DNA of 64,000 nucleotides from Anoplopoma fimbria. Taxonomy: Eukaryota; Chordata; Actinopteri; Perciformes; Anoplopomatidae. Both the position numbers and the translations under genes were made by a program. Positions 57,701 to 64,000 of the stretch are shown here, piece after piece. The first letter of the stretch is position 1, and the number at the start of each line of letters is the position of its first letter. The DNA lies in the NCBI RefSeq assembly GCF_027596085.1, contig NC_072467.1, positions 11,196,476 to 11,260,475 on the forward strand, in the 5' to 3' direction. The notes under the pieces were generated by a model that ran no database searches, had not been told where the DNA came from, and was given only the letters and a program-made list of their open reading frames with translations.

Positions 57701-60700
57701 GCAACATTTCTCTTGCATTGATTTCAGTCCAACTTTAACAGGAGCTCGCCACTTTAAACTGCCAATCATCTCGCCCACGCTCCCCTCCAACGCTTGCTCC
57801 ATTTTCTGCTTTACTCGTACCTATTGTCCCATCGTATTCCTGTTAGTTTGATACAATCACGTTAGTACAGCTAGTAATTATCATCCAATTCCCCTCCTGC
57901 CAGCCTCCTTCCTGTGAAATGGCTCTTAACAGGTGCTGGGAAATTTCAATCTTTTCTCGCTGCCTCCTGTTGAGTGCTCCCGTCTATGACGCACGCCAAT
58001 CTGCTCAGTCTCACCTCCTGTCTTCGTTCTGTAGGTGAGGGTGTCTTAATCTATTCCCATGCATCCGGCTTTCAGGCAGTCGTAGGCCACATGCTCCACA
58101 GTGTACTTAATATGTGGCAAACAGTTCCAGCACTTCCAGACGCAGTTTTGCTCCACATTTCTGTGGGCTGCTGCAAAACAATGAGTTCCAGCATTATTGA
58201 CGGTGACAACCCTGACCTGAGGAGACTGACAGTTCTGCTCCAGGTCTGCAGCCCAAGAAAACATGATAAATAAGTGTGAGGAGGGTTTTGTTGACAGAAA
58301 GAAAAAACGGATAGGGGCGTAGCAATGTGTTTATATAGAACATGTCCTCCACCTGTTAATGTAAACAAATCACATGAAAAGACCAAAACCAACATGAATT
58401 GATCTCACAAGTATCGCCTGTGTTGCCTAAGCACGACATAGATTACGTCTCTGTGCCACAGAGCTCCATTGTTGTCCAACAGGACAAAGGCCGCGTTCAG
58501 CCCTCTCATTCATCTGAATGAGGCCACTGGGAGGGCACCAATGCAGGGGGGCACCAGCAGATATGTTCCCTCTGTCTCTGACTACGTATAACAACATGAA
58601 GAAAACGAACAAATGTATCATGTAGTAACATCTGCGGAAACTAAATAACATTACCTGAATAGTTACAAAACACACAAATATAAGAAAAGTCCAACTTAGA
58701 CAGCTCCAACTTCCTTTTCTTACTCGTCTGGAGAAGCTCGGTGACCAACAAAGCAATCAGCTTCTTTAGCCAGCCTGTATGTCTGGGTGCATACATCTTC
58801 CAGGATTAATTAGCATCTTTAATTCCTTTAATCAGTCTCCTTAACTGTTGCAGTCACTGAGCACGCTGTTGGCCAGCCTGCCATTAACCTGCATGAATGA
58901 GCCAAATCTTGTTCTCAGTCGACCCGAGTCGTTTTTTTCTCCATCTCCTGTCTCGTTTCCTCTCATCATCACAGTTTAAAAATAAGGAGCCAGTGAAATT
59001 ATCCAGTAGAAACATCTGTTATTAGCAGCTGTTATCGTGGTACAGACCATTTTTAATTACTTTTCCAATTCACCCTCCCATAATCTACTCCCCCTACACC
59101 CACTGTTCCCTCTGTCTGCTACAGCCATCATTTGTTTCTGATTATTTCCTAGTCCCCTCATTCATCCGCATCTCCTCCGGTCACGACTATAACTCCAGGG
59201 TGTTTATGACGAAGAAAGATTGATGCCGACATTGCAGGTGCATGGCGTCCAGTGTGACACATCCCTCACCACACACAACGGCTTCATCCCTCCTAACTCA
59301 TTCCCTCTCTGTCACAAGCAGTTGATCGCATTTATTTTCTTTAAGGGTTCAAACAGGTTCTAATAATTCTGCATCACTTGCTTTCTTCCATTTTTTTTTC
59401 ACCCTTAACCTGTCTGTCTCATTTGTCATTGTTTTTCACCGTTCCCCTTCATCACCCCTCTCTCTCTCTGTTTCCATTTCGATCACTGCTGCGGATGGCA
59501 CGAGTCAGAAGCAATAAAATGGAGCCATTTTGGTTGTTGCAGGTGCCCAATATACCTCTGCACTGGCTGTGTGTGGAGTTTGGCAATAACATTACTTCAC
59601 TGCAATTTCACAAACCAAACATAAATTATAGAAGTAGGTTTAAATGGAAGATTGTAGTAAAACCTGATCTATATTTTTGTCATGCAATCCTCTCTTCTTC
59701 AACCTGCCTGCACCAAGAGAGGAGCTGGTGGAATATTGAGACTGTAAACGTTGCCTATTAGTTTCTACTAATTTTGTCTGTCTGACTTCACCTGTCCTCT
59801 CTCCCTGTCCATCCTCACTGCAGTTAAGATCAGTAACAGTGTAAGGATGATACAGCGGCTGCTGCTGTTTGACGCTTTTGTGATGTTATTACCTCTTCTA
59901 TTCTCTTTTCTTATTACGGTGCACAAAGACACCCTGCAGCTTTAATACACCGAGCCTGGAAGACACACAAACACAGTATGGATGGTATCTAATACATCAT
60001 TTTTGGGGGGGTAAATTTGGTCTTCTGCATGTATGCCTGTTTAAGAGACTGCAGTTATTTCATCTATTTATTTAAAGTCATTGCAGTGCTGAAAGACAGC
60101 AAAAATGCCACAGGTTTTCTTTTCAAAATATTTGGTTCTAAAAACTTGGGGATGAAGGGACTATTCCTTGGGCTAGGTTGTGACCTACTGTGCCTGGTGA
60201 GCTAACCAAGAACACTCTAGCCAGCCTAATCGAAGTTCAGTTTATATAAGGTAGAAAAAGAAGTGAAATGCATTATAAAATATCCCGCAAACATACCAGA
60301 AAAATATTGTTGTGCTCCGCAGATATGTCAGTCTTGTCTGCCTGACTCATTAATCCTTTATGTGACTGAGATTTGTGCAAGTCAGAATCTATCAACCTCT
60401 AACATGGCCCTGAAATATCAGCAAACCCACTGTGCTGTGTATCGATAAATTCATGCCGCTATCCATGGTGCTGAAGTTGCAACCAGATTTGTATTTGTGA
60501 CTTTTGTTCTACCATCCGTTTCGTCTTAGATCTAAACTATACAGCTAGGGAATCTTAAAAGAATACAGTTCCAAACGAGTCATTCATGGATAAGTTTGCG
60601 AGTCAAAGTAGAATGTAATGAACCACCTCTGTTAAAAATGCATATATTGTCTACAGGTTGGGGGGGTGTTTCAACCTCTGAGCGTTACTCAAAGTCACAA

Positions 60701-62494
60701 TCACCCCATTTAATACCCAAGAAGTTGGTAAAGACCTTTCTGGATTTTTCTCACAGAAAAAACACTTAAAGAAAGACCTTCAGCAACAAAATGGAGCTAA
60801 TGTCTCTGCTTTGATGAATCTGAGACAAATGCCCCTGACTTTGAAGGTACTCGCCATCTGGAAACAGAGAGAAAGTCATGACCAGCCTCGAGCAACACAT
60901 TAAAAAGAGAGAAAATTAAAACTATGGAATGAAGTACAGCAAGATAAAATAATACCAGACACAGTCAAAGAGCAGCCAATTTGAAAAATGATAGTGGGTT
61001 ATTTATCACTGAATTCAAGAGTCTCTGTTTTTATAAACTGCAAGCAGAAAGACTCGCTCTGCAACTGGGCTGTAGCCATGGGAACCGGCTATCTGTATCC
61101 TCTGGAAAGTGATAATTCTTTCATTCCTGCCTTCAGTTAATTGTCATACCGCCACTCTGATTACACAAAGTTACTGTAAAAAATCTGGTCCATAAAATGT
61201 AATTGGCCAAAACAGCTTCATTGTACAATTCCAGAATTGTTGGAATGTTTCTCCTACTTCTTAATTCCTAGTGAAGTGTGAGTATAAACAAATATATATA
61301 ATTAAAGAGTGTTGATTTATTCTCACTTAATCATAATGTTTCCAAGCCAGCATGGTAACATTCTTCAGTATATTTACTAATAAATTCACACAGGGACAGG
61401 GACTGGCTACTATTGCTAATATTATCCTGCTGCAAGGAAACAGTTGAGTTTTAAAATAAAGGAAAGATTACATGTTGTTTTTGATTGTAAATGCAAGTTT
61501 GTTTCACATCATTTTATTTGCACAATAATTTATTGGTTGTGGGGAATTAATCTTTTACTGGGCTTCTAAAGGGGGGCTTGACAGAAAAAATTGAGAAACA
61601 CTGATGAAGCATATTCTACATGTTATCACATGTGGTTGCTCAGTTGACTGTAACTACTCCTAATTTACTTAAGTCCAAAGTGGAGTTCCTGGATTTTTTG
61701 TCATGACATTTAACAACTTTTTGATAAATAGACAGACTGTATGGAACAGCGAAATATCACATAATGATCAATAAAGTAGGTTTGGGGTTCAATATCATAT
61801 TATTGATTTTACGTATGAAATCCACCAATGGAATCCAAAATTGTAAATATAATATGCCAATTTCTTTTTCGAATACTAGTTTGATCTGTAAAACATCACA
61901 AAATAGTAGAAAATGCCAATCATTTCTTTATTGCAAAAACATGTTTCTGCATAAAATATAAGAACTAAGGCTTTTATTTGAGTTGTTAAACATACTTGTG
62001 GTAAGGAAAAACCGAACAAGCTCTTTAACCAAACCATATTTAAAGATGTTGGTATTTAACATTCTAATAACATAATGTGCTTTCCAACACAATTTCTCAA
62101 ATGGCACCTATAAATAAAATTGCAAATCAAAATGAACTTTAAAAATCTTTACAATATACAGATAATAATTTAAAATCTGATCATTCAAAGAGCTTTCAAA
62201 TAAATTCAAAGTTGACACAAGAAGCCACTATAAATCACATAGGATGGGTGTTATGTGGTCTCTCATTTTGTCTTTTTTGGGAGCAGCATATTGAATAATT
62301 TGGAGTTCTGCATTTGCAGTGCAATATCTTAGATTAGTGCCGTCAGCATGACTATAATTAGAAAAGCCTGGTTCCTATGGCAAACGATCACATTAGAATA
62401 AAGTTTGAAAACATTAACCCTGTACTAATCTAAGTCTGGATCCTTCGACAACAATTACAGCTTTGTAAATGTCATATGTTATATTTGTCATATA
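54752..62494. other. Long non-coding stretch upstream of st3gal2
   Basis: 7.7 kb with no ORF that resembles a known protein and no rRNA, tRNA or snRNA signature that I recognise. An exon-like CpG-bearing patch lies at about 55075-55125 (see findings). The rest is ordinary AT-rich intergenic DNA. Confidence 0.5.
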
Positions 62495-62680
62495 CACTCA
62501 GTTGCCAGTTTATTATAGACACCTAGCTCAAGCTAATGCAGTCTAAGTCAACAGTCGTATGTGTTATAAGGTTATAATATTCAGGTTATGTAGAAACAGT
62601 TTCAGAGAGGTGTTGATTCAACTTAATGTAAAGCTAAATTGTGCAGAAAACTGTCCCCTTGATAGTACCTTTTAGACTTG
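62495..62680 (+). repeat. Teleost interspersed repeat starting CACTCAGTTGCCAG
   Basis: CACTCAGTTGCCAGTTTATT, then GACACCTAGCTCAAGCTAAT, GCAGTCTAAGTCAACAGTC, a TTATAA-rich part and CAGAGAGGTGTTGATTCAAC. This order is a repeat I recognise from many teleost genomes (probably a non-autonomous DNA element with terminal inverted repeats). Only one end is clear here. Confidence 0.6.
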
Positions 62681-63690
62681 TTTCAAAAATTCTAAAACAA
62701 TATCACATTTATTTCTGTATGCACTTTACTGCGCTGCTCTATATGATGCATACCCCAAGTGAAATATTGAAACACTAAATACTGCTTTTATGGCTACACC
62801 GTTACATTAAGTTTAATGGTTTAGATAAATATTCTGGGTGTCCTTTGCATCACTTTTAGCACATTCCCTGTTGTTCATCCAGACACATTCTGAATCCTTT
62901 TGTGGATACTTTATAATTAGAATTTATTATACAGTATGGTAGGGTTGCTTAACTGAGGTTGTTAGAGGTTAACAAAGTTACTTTTTGTGATTGGAGATGG
63001 AGATGAAAGCACCAATGATTTTGTTTTCCCAGAGGTCTCAGAAAACTGACAGAGAGTCACAGAGATAATCAGGCCAGATGGGAATTTGCATATTGAGGAA
63101 CAACAAAAAAGTTTCCCAGGAGCAGCATGTTCCCGGCAGAGGAAATTAAAAAATATTGAGGTCATACATTAATGACATTGTCAGTGACAGTTTCTATCCA
63201 GGGTCAAGGGAACAAGCTCTAAGGTTCATTAAGTAAAATTAAGTTATTTAAAAGATTAAAGTCAACAGTGAAAATAGTGCTGCCCTTTGTACTGTTGACG
63301 GTCATTATTTGGCAAAGAGGTATTATTTGCAAGTAGTTAGTTTTGTATGTAAAGAGCATGCCTGACCTCTATTGAAAGATACATTTGCTTGTATTTTGAA
63401 TATACAAATGCAATTTACCTCATTTAACATGAAACAATAACAGTTTCATCTTTGTATGTGTAATTGGATGTCAGGTTGGGGACTGCAAAAATAATTTTTC
63501 AGATAATATATTCCCAATAGTTCAATATTGCAATCAACATCTTTAAATGGGAAACTCAAAGACAAATTCCACAAGGAAATTAATTTTGGATGTCAATCTA
63601 CTTCGAATTTTAGCAATTGAAATGCATTGTATTCAAAAAAGAGAGAGCGAGAGTGAGTGAGAAATTTCCCCATAGACATTGCCAGACATT
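62681..63690. other. Intergenic, no gene seen
   Basis: AT-rich, nothing recognised except a short GA-rich run at about 63638-63662. Confidence 0.5.
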
Positions 63691-64000
63691 GCCATCCCAA
63701 TCAACGTAGCAAGACGTGGCGGCCATTTTTATATGTACCATCTACTCATTCTGCATAAACCAACTTGCCTCAACAGGTCTTACTCATGCCGGCGTGCCGA
63801 TACCACAACAGCGTTAGCGTCTAGTATGTGTGCATTTGTGTCTGTTGTCCCTTTTACTCAGCTATTATCTTTGTATTCATTAAGCGGGCCAAGTCGGCTA
63901 TGTGATTGCCTCCTCCGCCGGCTTAGTAACGGAGAAACAATGTGTGACATACTTTATGGCCCCACTAATATGTGGCGCCACCATAGCAACTAACAACAAT
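63691..64000. other. CpG-richer patch at the window end, nature unknown
   Basis: It contains several CpGs in AT-rich surroundings (CAACGTAGCAAGACGTGGCG, GCCGGCGTGCCGATACC, GCGTTAGCG). A 104-residue open frame covers it but resembles no family I know. It may be the edge of a repeat or of a promoter beyond the window. Confidence 0.35.

Noticed and set aside
57974..58273. 99-codon ORF upstream of st3gal2
   Set aside because: No recognisable domain, typical chance length, and another frame on the opposite strand is equally long.

Overview
The window is nuclear DNA from a ray-finned (teleost) fish. The evidence is vertebrate-type spliced genes with near-vertebrate protein sequences, replication-dependent histone genes ending in the 3' stem-loop, long (CA)n/(GA)n/(AT)n microsatellites, and many repeat types familiar from teleost genomes. 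The species cannot be named from sequence alone. There are no bacterial features.

Layout. (1) 1-13.3 kb is a compact histone group with one gene of each class: H3 (minus, cut by the window edge), H2A (plus), H2B (plus), H1 (minus) and H4 (minus). H3 and H2A are divergent and share a promoter; H2B has a duplicated CCAAT/octamer module. Between the genes lie a LINE reverse-transcriptase remnant (2.1-2.8 kb), an internally deleted piggyBac element whose 478-residue reading frame is still open (3.3-5.97 kb), a long AT microsatellite (8.1-8.6 kb) and a 3'-truncated LINE (11.7-12.3 kb). (2) 13.3-18.0 kb holds only repeats and remnants, including a decayed Ty3/gypsy-like gag and an unrecognised ORF with a CCHC knuckle. 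(3) exosc6 (minus, 2 exons) and aars1 (plus, 19 coding exons, 966 residues) are head to head around a 0.6 kb region that carries a C/EBP-ATF response element. (4) 34.1-42.4 kb separates the convergent ends of aars1 and st3gal2; it contains two strong hairpins, two common teleost repeats and probably the long st3gal2 3' UTR. (5) st3gal2 (minus, 7 coding exons, 420 residues) spans 42.4-53.0 kb. Several of its splice sites abut microsatellites. (6) 53.0-64 kb upstream of st3gal2 shows no convincing coding sequence.

Function. The histone group supplies S-phase nucleosome proteins. exosc6 encodes a structural ring subunit of the RNA exosome, aars1 the cytosolic alanyl-tRNA synthetase, and st3gal2 a Golgi alpha-2,3-sialyltransferase. 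They do not form one pathway. The exosc6/aars1/ST3GAL2 neighbourhood matches human 16q22, so this is probably conserved synteny. I derived exon boundaries by hand from GT/AG sites, reading phase and similarity to known family members; total lengths are in frame for exosc6 (825 nt), aars1 (2901 nt) and st3gal2 (1263 nt). I found no convincing new biological system. The best leads are regulatory or mobile-element oddities, listed in the findings.
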